A program made the position numbers and the translations under genes. Shown here piece after piece: positions 28,132 through 36,848 of a stretch of DNA of 64,000 nucleotides; positions within the stretch are counted from its first letter, which is position 1, and every line of letters begins with the position of its first letter. The notes under the pieces were generated by a model, which did not search any database, was not told the DNA's origin, and saw only the letters and a list, made by a program, of their open reading frames with translations. The stretch is from Agrobacterium tumefaciens str. B6 (GTDB taxonomy: Bacteria > Pseudomonadota > Alphaproteobacteria > Rhizobiales > Rhizobiaceae), in the NCBI RefSeq assembly GCF_001541315.1, contig NZ_LMVK01000045.1, positions 124,001 to 188,000 of the forward strand, written 5' to 3'.

Positions 28132-29139
28132 TTACTGGCCGCGGATCTTCTTCAGGTCCGCCAGAACGGCGTCAACGACGTCGGCACCGATTTCAGCCTT
28201 GTGCTTTTCGTAGACGACCATCGACTTTTCGCGGATACGTGCCTGCTCTTCCGCAGACAGCGAGTTCACTTCAAGTCCTGCAGCCTTGATCTTTTCCAGC
28301 GACTTCTGGTTCAGTTCGCGGATGACCTTGCGCTCTTCGTCACGGCCGACGACTGCGCATTCGCGCAGGGCCGTCTGTTCTTCGGGCGTGTAGCTGTCGA
28401 AGATCGGCTTGGAGAAGAGGAAGAGGAACGGCGTGTAGGCGTGGTTCGTCTCGGTGATGTACTTCTGCACCTCGTAGAACTTGGAGGTGTCGATCGTCAC
28501 ATAGGGGTTTTCCTGTGCGTCGATCGCGTTGGTTTCAAGTGCCGAGAACACTTCACCGAAAGCCATCGGCGTTGCATTGGCGCCGAGGTTCTGGAAGGTG
28601 TCGAGGAAGATGTTGTTCTGCATCACTCGAACCTTCAGGCCGGAAAAGTCTTCCCACTTGTTCACGGCGTGCTTGGAGTTCGAGAGGTTGCGGAAACCGT
28701 TTTCCCAGTAGGCCAGGTTTACGAGGCCCTGGTCTTCCAGCTTCTTGTTCATCATGTCGCCGAAGGCGCCGTCCATCACGGCATCGGCTTCCTTGGCATT
28801 GGAAAACAGGAACGGCAGGTCGAAGACGCCGAGCGACGGGATCAGGCCGACGAGCGGTGACGAGGACGTAACAACCGCTTCCTGAACGCCGGAGCGAAGA
28901 GCCTGCGTCGCCTGAAGGTCACCGCCGAGAGCGCCGCCCCAGAATGCCGTCAGCTTCAGCTTGCCGCCCGACTTGTCGTCGAGGCAGGCCTGCATGGCCT
29001 TGATGCCGTTGCCGACCGGGTGGTCCTGGTTGATGCCGTTCGAAACGCGGATGTTGCGGCTGTTGAATTCAGCCATTGCCGGGGCTGCGGCGCCCACCGC
29101 GAAAGCGATGGCCGTGGTGGTCAGAAGAAGCTTTCTCAT
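28132..29139 (-). CDS. dctP: TRAP transporter substrate-binding protein (DctP family)
   Basis: 335 residues with a Sec signal peptide (MRKLLLTTTAIAFAV to AAPAMAE). Mature features of the DctP family: GGALGGDLQATQALRSGVQEAV, then LKVRVMQNNIFLDTFQNLGANATPMAF, where the Arg of the LKVR motif binds the substrate carboxylate, then EVFSALETNAIDAQENP. The ligand is therefore an organic or sugar acid; the neighbouring dehydratases suggest an aldonate. It is last in the leftward arm, 36 bp after dctM, with AAGGGAGG before the ATG. Confidence 0.9.
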   Translation of the reverse strand: MRKLLLTTTAIAFAVGAAAPAMAEFNSRNIRVSNGINQDHPVGNGIKAMQACLDDKSGGKLKLTAFWGGALGGDLQATQALRSGVQEAVVTSSSPLVGLIPSLGVFDLPFLFSNAKEADAVMDGAFGDMMNKKLEDQGLVNLAYWENGFRNLSNSKHAVNKWEDFSGLKVRVMQNNIFLDTFQNLGANATPMAFGEVFSALETNAIDAQENPYVTIDTSKFYEVQKYITETNHAYTPFLFLFSKPIFDSYTPEEQTALRECAVVGRDEERKVIRELNQKSLEKIKAAGLEVNSLSAEEQARIREKSMVVYEKHKAEIGADVVDAVLADLKKIRGQ

Positions 29140-29175
29140 AATATCCTCCCTTGGATTTTGGTTGAGAAGTGGCGA

Positions 29176-30453
29176 TTAACGAAGGTACTGCAGCGGAACC
29201 ATCACGATGTCCGGGAAAACCACGAGCAACGCCAGAACGATGGTTTCTGCAACGAGGAAAGGCCAGACACCGATCGTGACCTTGCCGAGCGGGATGCGTC
29301 CGACGCCTGAGACGACGTTCAGCACGACACCGACCGGCGGGGTAATCAGGCCGATGGCATTGTTGATGATGAAGAGGACGCCGAAATAGACCGGGTCGAT
29401 GCCTGCCTGCTTGACGATGGGCATCAGAACGGGCGTCAGGATCAGGATGGTCGGTGTAAGGTCGAGCGCGGTTCCCACGATGAAGACCAGCACCATCATG
29501 GCAACCATCAGAAGCATCGGACGATCGATCAGCGGTTCGATATAACCGGCGACCTCGTTTGGAATGTTCGCAGCCGTGATGAGCCATGCGGAGACGAGGG
29601 CTGCGCAGACAAGGAACATGATGATCGAGGTGCTCTTGGCGGCGCGCAGAAGAACGTGGAACAGATCCGCCGGCTTCAGTTCGCGGTAGATCACCATGCC
29701 GACGAAAAGAGCGTAGCCGGCAGCGACAACGGCGGCTTCCGTCGGCGTCATGATGCCTGCCTTGATGCCGCCCAGAATGATGACCGGCATGCCAAGCGCC
29801 CAGCCGGCGCGGACCGTGGCAACCAGACGTTCCTTGCCCGAGGTCTTGGGCAGCGGCTTGATGTTATCCTTTCGGACCACGATCAGCCAGGCAATGATCA
29901 GCGAAATGCCCATCAGAATGCCGGGTACGATACCGGCAAGGAAAAGCTGGGTGATCGAAACGTTGGCGGCGACGCCGAAGACGATGAAGGCCATGGAAGG
30001 CGGAATGACCGGGGCAATGATGCCGCCTGCAGCGATGAGGCCGCCGGAGCGCGGAATGTTGTAACCGGCTTTCGCCATCATCGGGATGAGGATTGCGGCA
30101 AGGGCTGCGGTGTCGGCAGCGGCCGAACCGGAGATGCTGGCCATAATGATGGCCGCGACAATCGCCACGATGCCGAGACCGCCCCTGATATGGCCCACAA
30201 GCGCAATCGCAAAGTCGATGATGCGGCGGGAAAGACCACCGGAGTTCATCAGTTCGCCAGCCAGAATGAAGAAGGGAATGGCGAGCAGCGTGAAGGTGTC
30301 CGCGCCCGAGATCATGTTCTGGGCGATGATCGCGGTGTTGAACATGCCCATGTACCACATGAGCACGACGCCACAGAACATCAGCGAGAAAGCGACGGGA
30401 ACGCCAATCGCCATGGCTCCGAGAAGAGAGCCGACAAAAACGAAAAGTGTCAT
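29176..30453 (-). CDS. dctM: TRAP transporter large permease (DctM family)
   Basis: 425 residues, about 12 hydrophobic segments. It shows the DctM hallmarks: GVPVAFSLMFCGVVLM at the first helix, LLAIPFFILAGELMNSGGLSRRI, and SGSAAADTAALAAILIPMM near helix 4. It forms the Na+-driven transport channel of the TRAP system with DctQ. The ATG at 30453 lies 4 bp after the dctQ stop with GGAG overlapping the end of dctQ, so the two are translationally coupled. The longer ORF to 30516 overlaps dctQ in another frame and is rejected. Confidence 0.94.
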   Translation of the reverse strand: MTLFVFVGSLLGAMAIGVPVAFSLMFCGVVLMWYMGMFNTAIIAQNMISGADTFTLLAIPFFILAGELMNSGGLSRRIIDFAIALVGHIRGGLGIVAIVAAIIMASISGSAAADTAALAAILIPMMAKAGYNIPRSGGLIAAGGIIAPVIPPSMAFIVFGVAANVSITQLFLAGIVPGILMGISLIIAWLIVVRKDNIKPLPKTSGKERLVATVRAGWALGMPVIILGGIKAGIMTPTEAAVVAAGYALFVGMVIYRELKPADLFHVLLRAAKSTSIIMFLVCAALVSAWLITAANIPNEVAGYIEPLIDRPMLLMVAMMVLVFIVGTALDLTPTILILTPVLMPIVKQAGIDPVYFGVLFIINNAIGLITPPVGVVLNVVSGVGRIPLGKVTIGVWPFLVAETIVLALLVVFPDIVMVPLQYLR

Positions 30454-30457
30454 GGTA

Positions 30458-30988
30458 TCAGCGCTCCGAAAGCTGTTCGATCGTGAGGTTCTCGCCGGCG
30501 AACTGGGCGATTTCATCCTCTGTCACGCGGCCCGTCACATAACGGTAGAGGCGTTCCAGAGCGATGATGAACATCAGGCCGCCGGTGAACATGCCGATGC
30601 CGTAGACCCAGATCATCGACAGCTTGGTGACTGGCGCATGCATGCTGGCGTTGATGGCAGACTGCTTCCATGTTCCCCAGAAGAAGATGGCGGAACAGCC
30701 CAGAATAATGATGTTCGACAAGACCATGCACACGACACGGGCGCGGCGCGACAGGAACATCACGAGAGTTTCGATGCCCATATGGCTGTTTTCACGGAAG
30801 GTCAGTACGGCGCCGATGAAGGTCAGCCATACGAAGAAGTATCGCGACAATTCTTCCGAGATATTTATGCCGGAATTCATCGTGTAACGCATGACAACGT
30901 TGACGAAGACCATGATCGACATGCCGGCGAGCAGCAGGACGAGAATGATTTCGAGAATCCGGTAAAAGAGATTGATGGTCTTTTGCAT
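30458..30988 (-). CDS. dctQ: TRAP transporter small permease (DctQ family)
   Basis: 176 residues with four hydrophobic segments. The family features are NVVMRYTMNSGINISEELSRYFFVWLTFIGA in the first third and AINASMHAPVTKLSMIWVYGIGMFTGG later. It is an essential small membrane partner of DctM. GGGAGGGGAAA before the ATG at 30988 fixes the start. It is preceded by two hairpins in the 116 bp gap after the FAH-family gene, which may set different expression levels for enzyme and transporter. Confidence 0.92.
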   Translation of the reverse strand: MQKTINLFYRILEIILVLLLAGMSIMVFVNVVMRYTMNSGINISEELSRYFFVWLTFIGAVLTFRENSHMGIETLVMFLSRRARVVCMVLSNIIILGCSAIFFWGTWKQSAINASMHAPVTKLSMIWVYGIGMFTGGLMFIIALERLYRYVTGRVTEDEIAQFAGENLTIEQLSER

Positions 30989-31010
30989 TTTCCCCTCCCG
31001 AAGAAATATC

Positions 31011-31048
31011 TGGAGCATTTTCGACGAAGGATCGCCCTCAATGCTCCA
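31011..31048. repeat. Intercistronic inverted repeat before dctQ
   Basis: TGGAGCATT (31011-31019) and AATGCTCCA (31040-31048), perfect 9-bp arms with a 20-base loop, inside the FAH-dctQ gap. It could stabilise the upstream mRNA or attenuate dctQ transcription. It may be part of the adjacent dispersed repeat. Confidence 0.5.
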
Positions 31049-31061
31049 CCTATGGGTTTTC

Positions 31062-31104
31062 GCAATTCTGGGCGCAAAACCGCGATGCAGTTTTGCTGGA
31101 TTGC
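31062..31104. repeat. Dispersed rhizobial-type palindromic repeat at the FAH-gene stop codon
   Basis: Imperfect palindrome with core GCAAAAC/GTTTTGC (31074-31080, 31090-31096) inside GCAATTC/GGATTGC arms, ending at CTAGAGC. It resembles, from memory, the common Rhizobiaceae intergenic element with CGCAAAACCGC and TTTTGCTGGAATTGCTCTAG. It touches the FAH-family stop codon. Confidence 0.5.
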
Positions 31105-32265
31105 CTAGAGCAGCCCGCGTTTCGCCAGGTTGCGCATGAGGGCCGCGGTGCCGAATGTCCATTCCGGGCATTCGTCTGTCGTCGTGACCCAGTTGATCAG
31201 CTTGCCGAGCTTGGGCGTGGAGATTTCGACACGGTCGCCCTTGGAGTGGGTGAAGCCGAGACCCGGGCCATGGCGGTCCTTTACCGGCGCGAACATCGTA
31301 CCAAGGAAAAAGACGGCGCCGTCAGGATACTGATGGTTGCGGTTCAAGAGCTGGGAAGCGAGGTTTTCCGGCGTGCGGCTGATCGCCTGCATTGCGCTTG
31401 CACCCGTCATGGTGAAGCCGTCCTCACCTTCGACCAGAAGCGATATCTGCGCCTTCTTCACGTCTTCGATGGTAAAGCGTCCATCAAACAGGCGGATGAA
31501 GGGACCGATTGCGCAGGATGCGTTGTTGTCTTTTGCCTTGCTGAGCAGGAGGGCGGAGCGGCCCTCGAAGTCACGCAGGTTGACGTCGTTGCCGAGCGTC
31601 GCGCCAACGATACGGCCGTCGGAGGCAATGGCCAGCACCACTTCCGGCTCCGGGTTGTTCCACTGCGACTTCGGGTGAACGCCGATCAGCGCGCCGCAGC
31701 CGACGGAGGCCATGGCCTGCGCCTTGGAGAATATCTCCGCATCCGGACCGATGCCAACTTCCAGATATTGCGACCACAGGCCCATTTCCTGCAGCAGTTT
31801 CTTCACTTCGGCTGCTTTTTCCGAACCGGCCTCAAGTCCCTTGAGATTGTCGCCGAGAACCGGCGCCAGCCGTCCGCGTATTTCCTGCGCGCGAAGTGGA
31901 TCGCCCTTGGCCTGCTCCTCGATCACGCGTTCCAGCATGCTGTCGGCGAAGGTCACGCCTGCAGCCTTGACGGCCTGAATATCGTTGGGGGCGAGAAGTT
32001 CACCAGCGGAGCCATCCAGAAAGGCCTCGAGCGCGCCAAGCGCCACGAATGTGCCGGTGTCTGCAAGCAGCTCCACCAGATCCGTCTTTTCCAGAAGTTC
32101 AGACATGGTCGGCGAAAGAGAGGTGAGGTCGTATAGCACGCCGCCCTTTAGCAGAACGGGGCAGGGGCCGCCTTCGCTTTTCGACCATACGCGGCCGACG
32201 AGCAGGGCGTTTTCAAAGTCTTCAGGCAAAATAGCGGTATCGTCGATGGACCTTGAGCCGGTCAT
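31105..32265 (-). CDS. FAH-family protein, 2-keto-3-deoxy-xylonate dehydratase (XylX)-like
   Basis: 386 residues. N-terminal ILPEDFENALLVGRVW and PVLLKGGVLYDLTSLSPTMSELL resemble, from memory, Caulobacter XylX. The C-terminal fumarylacetoacetate-hydrolase fold has the metal ligands in NNPEPEVVL and LGNDVNLRDFEGRSALLLSKAKD. XylX dehydrates 2-keto-3-deoxy-D-xylonate to 2-oxoglutarate semialdehyde. The XylD-like dehydratase in the divergent operon makes this the likely activity here, though a different sugar acid is possible. GGGGAGG before the ATG; a palindromic operator candidate lies 61 bp upstream. Confidence 0.8.
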   Translation of the reverse strand: MTGSRSIDDTAILPEDFENALLVGRVWSKSEGGPCPVLLKGGVLYDLTSLSPTMSELLEKTDLVELLADTGTFVALGALEAFLDGSAGELLAPNDIQAVKAAGVTFADSMLERVIEEQAKGDPLRAQEIRGRLAPVLGDNLKGLEAGSEKAAEVKKLLQEMGLWSQYLEVGIGPDAEIFSKAQAMASVGCGALIGVHPKSQWNNPEPEVVLAIASDGRIVGATLGNDVNLRDFEGRSALLLSKAKDNNASCAIGPFIRLFDGRFTIEDVKKAQISLLVEGEDGFTMTGASAMQAISRTPENLASQLLNRNHQYPDGAVFFLGTMFAPVKDRHGPGLGFTHSKGDRVEISTPKLGKLINWVTTTDECPEWTFGTAALMRNLAKRGLL

Positions 32266-32318
32266 ATATATCCTCCCCTTCAGCCCTCCGACAGCCGCCT
32301 CCTGCGGTCATATTGTCT

Positions 32319-32333
32319 GGATGTCTGACAACC
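32319..32333. promoter_or_regulatory. Candidate GntR operator, copy 2 (upstream of FAH-TRAP arm)
   Basis: GGATGTCTGACAACC, an odd palindrome centred at 32326 with one mismatched pair. It matches copy 1 at 34858-34872 in 12 of 15 positions and shares GGTTGTC-n-GA on the minus strand. It is centred 61 bp upstream of the FAH-family ATG, in the 206 bp gap after the gntR gene. Confidence 0.6.
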
Positions 32334-32471
32334 TAATCTCATTCTTCTTAGTATGACTTTTACAGCGAGTCTAGCGGCACCGCAGACAAAATTATCGTCT
32401 TTCGCCTCTGGATTGCCGGAAAGCAGCGAAACCTGTCCTATAGCTTTGCCGTTTAAGCTTCTGTTTGTGGC

Positions 32472-33188
32472 TCAGAAGATATCCAGTTCCAGATTGACCC
32501 GGCTTGCTGCCCCGAGCAGATGTTTGCGCATCGCATCCTTGGCCGCAGTCGCATCGGCGCGTTCGACGGCTTCGAAGATTGCCACATGTTCGGCGATCGT
32601 CACCTCGAGGATTTCCCCGAAAATAGCACGGGAGAAGGCGATGTTGATAGCCGAGCTGATGCGTTCTGCGATAAAGCCGAGAAACATCAGGAAATATTCG
32701 TTCTGCGTCGCTTCCGCCAGAATACGGTGAAAGTCGAGATCGGCCGCAACGCCCTCCGTCGACCAGTCGTCGGTCGTTCGCATCTTTTCCAGTGCCGCCG
32801 CCAGCCGCGCCAGCTGCTGCGGGTTGCGGTGGAGTGCTGCCAGACCCGCCGCCTCGATTTCCATCGGCATGCGAAGCTGGAAGAGGTCGCGGAAATTTTC
32901 CGGATCGTTCAGACGGGACCGCTCGATGCGAATGGACAGTCTCTGCCGGGGATCGGTGACGAAAGCGCCCACGCCTTGCCGTGTTTCGACAAAACCTTCG
33001 TTGCGCAATTGCGCGATCGCTTCACGGATGACCGAGCGGCTGACGCCGAAGGTTTTCGCTAGAACATGTTCCGTCGGCAGCCTGTCGCCCGGCCCGAGTT
33101 TCGAATCATTGATTTCGCGGGCGATCTCCGCGGCGATCCGGCCGGGCAGATGATCGTTGCGATGTATCTGACTGAACTCCAGCGTCAT
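32472..33188 (-). CDS. GntR-family regulator, FadR/FCD subfamily
   Basis: 238 residues. The winged helix at 15-80 reads IAAEIAREINDSKLGPGDRLPTEHVLAKTFGVSRSVIREAIAQLRNEGFVETRQGVGAFV. The FCD ligand domain follows, with metal-ligand candidates Asp and His in DLDFHRILAEAT and His in AEHVAIFEAV. FCD regulators bind small organic acids. GGGAG precedes the ATG. It sits inside the leftward arm between the oxidase and FAH genes, and two matching palindromes flank the cluster, so it is the probable pathway repressor responding to a sugar-acid intermediate. Confidence 0.92.
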   Translation of the reverse strand: MTLEFSQIHRNDHLPGRIAAEIAREINDSKLGPGDRLPTEHVLAKTFGVSRSVIREAIAQLRNEGFVETRQGVGAFVTDPRQRLSIRIERSRLNDPENFRDLFQLRMPMEIEAAGLAALHRNPQQLARLAAALEKMRTTDDWSTEGVAADLDFHRILAEATQNEYFLMFLGFIAERISSAINIAFSRAIFGEILEVTIAEHVAIFEAVERADATAAKDAMRKHLLGAASRVNLELDIF

Positions 33189-33307
33189 GATTGCTCCCGT
33201 TCCACAGAAACGATTGGTCCGTTTTTTCCCGCGGCAGGCGACTTCCTCCTTCGCCGTCAGCGGGGTTTTCAGAGGCGACGTATTCCGCCGCCTTTGCTGT
33301 TTCTCGA

Positions 33308-34753
33308 TTAGCTATCCGGTTGCAGGGTTATCTGGCAACCGGGATTCATCCGCAAATCGGGGTCAAAGGCATTTTTCAAACCCTTGATCATCCGGCGCTG
33401 CACATCAGATAGCCGGCTTTCGAAATCGGAGCGTTTCAGGCGGCCGATGCCGTGCTCGGCGCTGATGCTGCCGACGTAACGGTCAAGGACTTCGTTGACG
33501 AGGGTTTTCGATTTGTAGATGAAGGCTTCGCGCTCCTGCGGCGTTGCTCCGTTTGGCGGCAGCACGTTGAGATGGACGTTGCCGTCTCCGACATGGCCAT
33601 AGGAAACCGCCAGGCATTCCGGCAGTTTTTCCGCCAGTTCAGCCTCTGCTTCGGCCACGAACGCCGCAAGTTTTGACAGCGGCACGGAAATATCGGTGCG
33701 CATATGGCTGCCGCGCAGCGCCTGACCCTCGTTCATGCCCTCGCGGAAAAGCCACAGCGATTGCGCCTGTGCTCGCGAGGAGGCGATGACGCCGTCCAGT
33801 ACCAGACCGTCTTCCATGACGCCCTCGAGGAACCGTCCCATCAGGTCGGCAGTGTCTACTAGCCCCGAGCCGGAAATTTCCATCAGCACATAGGCCGGAT
33901 AATCTCCGGCGATCGGCATTTTAAGGTCAGGGATTGCTTCGATTGCGAGCGTGAAGGCGACGGGCGGCATGAATTCGAAGGCGGACATCAGGTCGCAGCA
34001 TTCGCGGCGGGCGCGGCGATAAAGCTTGATGGCGTCATCCAGCGAATTGAGGCCGAGCAGTGCCGTCTCGACATGTTCTGGATTGGGGTAGAGCTTTACG
34101 GACACGGCCGTGATGATGCCGAGTGTTCCTTCCGCGCCAATGAAAAGCTGCTTCAGGTCAATGCCACGATTGTCCTTACGCAGCGTCGACAGGCCATTCC
34201 AGATGGTGCCATCAGGCAATACCACTTCGAGACCGAGCACCAGTTCGCGGGTCATGCCGTAACGCAGAACGTTGATGCCGCCAGCATTGGTGGAGACGTT
34301 GCCGCCGATGCGGCAGCTGCCCTGCGCGCCGAGCGACAGCGGAAAGAACATTCCCTTGTCCTGAACCGCATCCTTGAATTCCGACAGAATGGAGCCGGCT
34401 TCAACGACAGCCGAAAAATCGTCGCTGTCTATGGTGCGGATGGCGTTCATGCGCTCGAGGCTCAGCACGATCTGACGCTTTGGCTCATCGGGAATGCCGC
34501 CGAGCACCAGCCCGGTATTGCCGCCCTGAGGGATGATGGCGAGACCGAGTTCGGCGCAGGCGCGAACCGTATCGGAGACTTCCTTGGTCGAACGGGGGCG
34601 GATGACGGCTACCGCCGAACTGGTGACGTCGCCATGCCAGTCGCGGCAATAGCGCAGCATGTCTTCCTGCGATGTCAGCAGCAACGCCTCGCCCAGCCTG
34701 TTCTTCAGCGAGAACCGCAATTCCTCGATATCGTGTTCGCTCACGATCGTCAT
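33308..34753 (-). CDS. FAD-binding oxidase of the D-2-hydroxyacid (GlcD/D2HGDH) type
   Basis: 481 residues. PCMH-type FAD domain: VIRPRSTKEVSDTVRACAELGLAIIPQGGNTGLV, then GSCRIGGNVSTNAGGINVLRYG. The C-terminal cap carries SYGHVGDGNVHLNV with the metal-binding His residues, and EHGIGRLKR. It oxidises a D-2-hydroxy acid (lactate, glycolate, 2-hydroxyglutarate or a sugar-acid analogue) and feeds electrons to the respiratory chain. The start at 34753 has AGAGGGTGGA upstream; MDREGG at 34771 is less likely. It begins the leftward arm, and an operator candidate lies 112 bp upstream. Confidence 0.88.
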   Translation of the reverse strand: MTIVSEHDIEELRFSLKNRLGEALLLTSQEDMLRYCRDWHGDVTSSAVAVIRPRSTKEVSDTVRACAELGLAIIPQGGNTGLVLGGIPDEPKRQIVLSLERMNAIRTIDSDDFSAVVEAGSILSEFKDAVQDKGMFFPLSLGAQGSCRIGGNVSTNAGGINVLRYGMTRELVLGLEVVLPDGTIWNGLSTLRKDNRGIDLKQLFIGAEGTLGIITAVSVKLYPNPEHVETALLGLNSLDDAIKLYRRARRECCDLMSAFEFMPPVAFTLAIEAIPDLKMPIAGDYPAYVLMEISGSGLVDTADLMGRFLEGVMEDGLVLDGVIASSRAQAQSLWLFREGMNEGQALRGSHMRTDISVPLSKLAAFVAEAEAELAEKLPECLAVSYGHVGDGNVHLNVLPPNGATPQEREAFIYKSKTLVNEVLDRYVGSISAEHGIGRLKRSDFESRLSDVQRRMIKGLKNAFDPDLRMNPGCQITLQPDS

Positions 34754-34855
34754 TCCACCCTCTCTGTCCAATCCGCCCTAAAATATCCGGGCAAAGGTCT
34801 TTCGCCCTTGCTTTTGCCGGTTTGTGAAAAAATACTATTTTCAATCAAACCATAT

Positions 34856-34874
34856 AAGGTTATCAGACAACCTT
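34856..34874. promoter_or_regulatory. Candidate GntR operator, copy 1 (divergent promoter region)
   Basis: AAGGTTATCAGACAACCTT, an odd palindrome centred at 34865 with a single mismatched pair. It lies between the divergent oxidase (112 bp) and denD-like (89 bp) start codons, so one site could control both arms. The core is shared with the copy at 32319-32333. Confidence 0.65.
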
Positions 34875-34953
34875 ACAAGCTAATTTATCGGTTCACGAGC
34901 CGATGATGTTTTTTCGGTCTCGGGAGAATGACCGGGCCAAAGAGGAGGAAGAT

Positions 34954-35940
34954 ATGCATATCGCAATCATCGGTGCTGCAGGCATGGTTGGCCGTAAGCT
35001 GACGCAGCGTCTCGTCAAGGATGGATCGCTTGGCGGCAAGTCGATTGACAGATTCACGCTTATCGACGTGTTTCAGCCTGAAGCGCCCGCCGGCTTCTCC
35101 GGTGCGGTTGATGCGCGCGCAGCCGATCTGTCCGCGCCGGGCGAAGCCGAAAAGCTGGTCGAAGCCCGCCCCGATGTGATCTTTCATCTTGCTGCCATCG
35201 TATCCGGTGAAGCCGAACTTGATTTCGACAAGGGCTACCGTATCAATCTCGATGGCACGCGTTATCTCTTCGACGCCATCCGCATTGCCAACGGCAAGGA
35301 CGGTTACAAGCCGCGCGTGGTCTTCACCTCGTCGATCGCCGTATTCGGTGCGCCGCTCCCCTATCCGATTCCGGATGAGTTCCACACCACGCCGCTGACC
35401 AGCTACGGCACGCAGAAAGCGATCTGCGAGCTGCTGCTCTCCGACTATAGTCGTCGCGGTTTCTTCGACGGTATCGGCATTCGCCTGCCGACGATCTGCA
35501 TTCGCCCCGGCAAGCCGAATGCGGCCGCTTCCGGCTTCTTCTCCAACATCCTGCGCGAGCCGCTGGTCGGCCAGGAAGCGGTTCTGCCGGTGCCGGAAAG
35601 CATTCGCCATTGGCACGCTTCGCCGCGTTCCGCTGTTGGTTTCCTTCTTCATGGCGCAACGATCGACGTGGAAAAGGTCGGTCCGCGCCGCAACCTGTCC
35701 ATGCCCGGCCTCAGCGCCACCGTTGGCGAACAGATCGAAGCGCTGCGCAAGGTTGCGGGCGAAAAGGCCGTTGCCCTCATTCGCCGCGAGCCGAATGAGA
35801 TGATCATGCGCATGTGCGAAGGCTGGGCGCCCGGTTTCGAAGCAAAGCGCGCCCGTGAACTTGGCTTTACGGCTGAAAGCTCCTTCGAAGAGATCATTCA
35901 GGTTCATATCGAGGACGAACTGGGAGGTTCACTGAAATGA
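34954..35940 (+). CDS. NAD-dependent epimerase/dehydrogenase, D-erythronate dehydrogenase (DenD)-like
   Basis: 328 residues, extended SDR fold: Rossmann motif IIGAAGMVGRKL at the N-terminus, FHLAAIVSGEAELDFDKGY, the SSIAVFG strand and catalytic YGTQK (Tyr-x-x-x-Lys). Among SDRs it looks most like DenD, which oxidises D-erythronate. The partners of the erythronate pathway (OtnK, OtnC, OtnI) are absent, so the real substrate may be a larger sugar acid. GAGGAGG before the ATG at 34954. Its stop overlaps the next start (ATGA), and it heads the rightward operon. Confidence 0.75.
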   Translation: MHIAIIGAAGMVGRKLTQRLVKDGSLGGKSIDRFTLIDVFQPEAPAGFSGAVDARAADLSAPGEAEKLVEARPDVIFHLAAIVSGEAELDFDKGYRINLDGTRYLFDAIRIANGKDGYKPRVVFTSSIAVFGAPLPYPIPDEFHTTPLTSYGTQKAICELLLSDYSRRGFFDGIGIRLPTICIRPGKPNAAASGFFSNILREPLVGQEAVLPVPESIRHWHASPRSAVGFLLHGATIDVEKVGPRRNLSMPGLSATVGEQIEALRKVAGEKAVALIRREPNEMIMRMCEGWAPGFEAKRARELGFTAESSFEEIIQVHIEDELGGSLK

Positions 35941-36839
35941 GTGTCGGCGGGGAGGAGAAGAAGCGGTCGGTTGCCTTTATCGGCACAGGCCTGATGGGCG
36001 GGCCGATGGCCCGGCGTCTGCTGGGCGCGGGCTTTTCGGTTGCGGTGTGGAACCGCAGCGTCGAAAAGGCTGAGGCGCTGGTTGCCGATGGCGCGGTTCT
36101 CGCGGCATCGCCGGCCGAAGCCGCCAGAGGTGCCGATATCGTCATCACCATGCTGAGCGACGGCAAAGCCGTGGGCGAGGTGCTGTTCGAGGCGGGTGTG
36201 GCCGAATCGCTGGAAAAAGGCGCTGTTGTCATCGACAGCAGCTCCATTGCGCCGCCTATTGCGCGCGAACACTCCTCCCGGCTACGGGAAATGGGTATTC
36301 ATCATGTCGATGCGCCGGTCTCCGGCGGTGTGCCGGGCGCAACGGCGGGTACGCTCGCGATCATGGCCGGTGGCGATGAGGCGCTGATCTCTGGTCTTTC
36401 GGATTTCTTCGCGCCGATGGGCAGGCTCACCTATGTCGGCCCCTCCGGTGCGGGCCAGCTTTGCAAACTCGCAAACCAGCAGATCGTCGCCATCACCATC
36501 GGCGCGGTTGCCGAGGCGATGATGCTTGTGGAAGCGGGCGGGGCATCCCGCGAAGGGTTCCGTAACGCCATACGTGGCGGTTTTGCCGAAAGCCGGATAT
36601 TGGAATTGCACGGCGAACGCATGGTGAAGCGCAATTTCGCGCCAGGCGGACCCTCCAAGTTCCAGCTCAAGGATCTGAACGGGGTGCTGGCGACGGCAAA
36701 GGATTTGTCCCTGACGTTGCCTTTGACCCAGCAGGTAACGCGGGAGTTCGATGATTTCGTCAGCGATGGTGGAGCCGATATCGACCATAGCGGTATCCTG
36801 CTTTACCTCGAAAAACTCAACAACCGGGAACAGGGCTGA
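35937..36839 (+). CDS. Beta-hydroxyacid dehydrogenase (HIBADH/GlxR family)
   Basis: 300 residues. Rossmann motif FIGTGLMGGPMARRLL is at 14-30, substrate-binding DAPVSGGVPGATAGTLAIM near 125, and catalytic Lys in CKLANQQ near 178. The family reduces or oxidises 3-hydroxy acids such as tartronate semialdehyde, 3-hydroxyisobutyrate or L-threonate, using NAD(P). The ATGA overlap with the DenD-like gene shows tight translational coupling. The substrate is unassigned; the cluster points to a C3-C5 hydroxy acid. Confidence 0.85.
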   Translation: MSVGGEEKKRSVAFIGTGLMGGPMARRLLGAGFSVAVWNRSVEKAEALVADGAVLAASPAEAARGADIVITMLSDGKAVGEVLFEAGVAESLEKGAVVIDSSSIAPPIAREHSSRLREMGIHHVDAPVSGGVPGATAGTLAIMAGGDEALISGLSDFFAPMGRLTYVGPSGAGQLCKLANQQIVAITIGAVAEAMMLVEAGGASREGFRNAIRGGFAESRILELHGERMVKRNFAPGGPSKFQLKDLNGVLATAKDLSLTLPLTQQVTREFDDFVSDGGADIDHSGILLYLEKLNNREQG

Positions 36840-36848
36840 GGCGGTCTC

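Noticed and set aside
34954-36839. Erythronate/threonate (Den/Ltn/Otn) pathway as the role of the cluster
   Set aside because: DenD-like and LtnD-like enzymes are present, but OtnK kinase, OtnC aldolase and OtnI isomerase are absent and the XylD/XylX-like dehydratases do not belong to it.
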